A DNA stretch of 42,611 bases from an uncultured Sinobacteraceae bacterium (GTDB taxonomy: Bacteria > Pseudomonadota > Gammaproteobacteria > Steroidobacterales > Steroidobacteraceae), in assembly GCA_937902995.1 (NCBI GenBank), contig CALEKY010000080.1:1-42611 (forward strand). The letters are read 5' to 3'. Positions 42,547 through 42,611 of the stretch are shown here, in pieces. A program made the position numbers and the translations under genes. Below the pieces are notes generated by a model. That model searched no databases. It was not told the DNA's origin and worked only from the letters and a program-made list of their open reading frames with translations. Every line of letters begins with the position of its first letter. The stretch's first letter is position 1.

Positions 42547-42611
42547 TCACTGCAAGATCTTGGAGACGACGCCTGCGCCGACGGTCTTGCCGCCCTCGCG
42601 GATCGCAAAGC
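42547..42611 (-). CDS. tuf: Elongation factor Tu, C-terminal end (partial)
   Basis: The window ends inside this gene. The visible 21 residues, FAIREGGKTVGAGVVSKILQ followed by TGA, are the C-terminus of EF-Tu, the GTPase that brings aminoacyl-tRNA to the ribosome. The position before rpsJ is the usual str-S10 junction. The rest lies beyond the window. Confidence 0.95.
   Translation of the reverse strand, partial: FAIREGGKTVGAGVVSKILQ

Overview
The window looks like chromosomal DNA of a GC-rich gammaproteobacterium, probably from the Xanthomonadales / Nevskiales / Steroidobacter side. The reasons are the gene order rplQ ... uvrA ... ssb (also known from Pseudomonas and Xanthomonas), a soluble transhydrogenase (sthA), the miaB-phoH-ybeY-corC cluster, the long zinc-free form of S14, and large TonB-dependent receptors with a VTAQKREQSLQDVP-type plug. 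Placement below class level is inference.

Layout. 1-4.1 kb: a short hypothetical ORF, a large hybrid histidine kinase (minus), a thioredoxin (plus) and an EamA-family transporter (minus). 4.3-9.3 kb: a TonB-dependent receptor with a DUF2946-like His/Cys protein (possible metal module), a dicarboxylate/amino-acid symporter and UppP, all minus. 9.5-15.2 kb: lnt (plus) facing corC-ybeY-phoH-miaB (minus), the lipoprotein-maturation, ribosome-maturation and tRNA-modification neighbourhood. 15.3-23.5 kb: ssb, uvrA, a GNAT acetyltransferase, a tiny Ala/Glu/Pro lipoprotein, pepQ, mscL and sthA. 23.8-27.4 kb: a second TonB-dependent receptor and ApbE, ending in a strong two-way terminator. 27.4-42.6 kb: the complete S10-spc-alpha ribosomal supercluster on the minus strand (rpsJ to rplQ, with secY and rpoA), preceded by the 3' end of tuf.

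The most unusual signal is a family of small intergenic elements made of 7-bp tandem units. Most carry two arms of about four heptamers in inverted orientation, often of the form GGGNNNN on one side and NNNNCCC on the other. I count twelve in 42.6 kb. They butt directly against stop and start codons, lie in six spacers of the ribosomal supercluster, and one sits in frame inside ybeY, adding about 24 residues to a catalytic protein. The unit sequence differs between elements while the period and arm-to-arm complementarity persist.

Regulatory signals that can be read: a near-consensus promoter between rpsJ and rplC with a leader of about 230 nt; an alpha-operon promoter before rpsM with a very short leader; a good terminator after the second receptor; and a 14-bp stem with A/T tails between apbE and rplQ. 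No tRNA, rRNA, CRISPR array, insertion sequence or prophage was seen.
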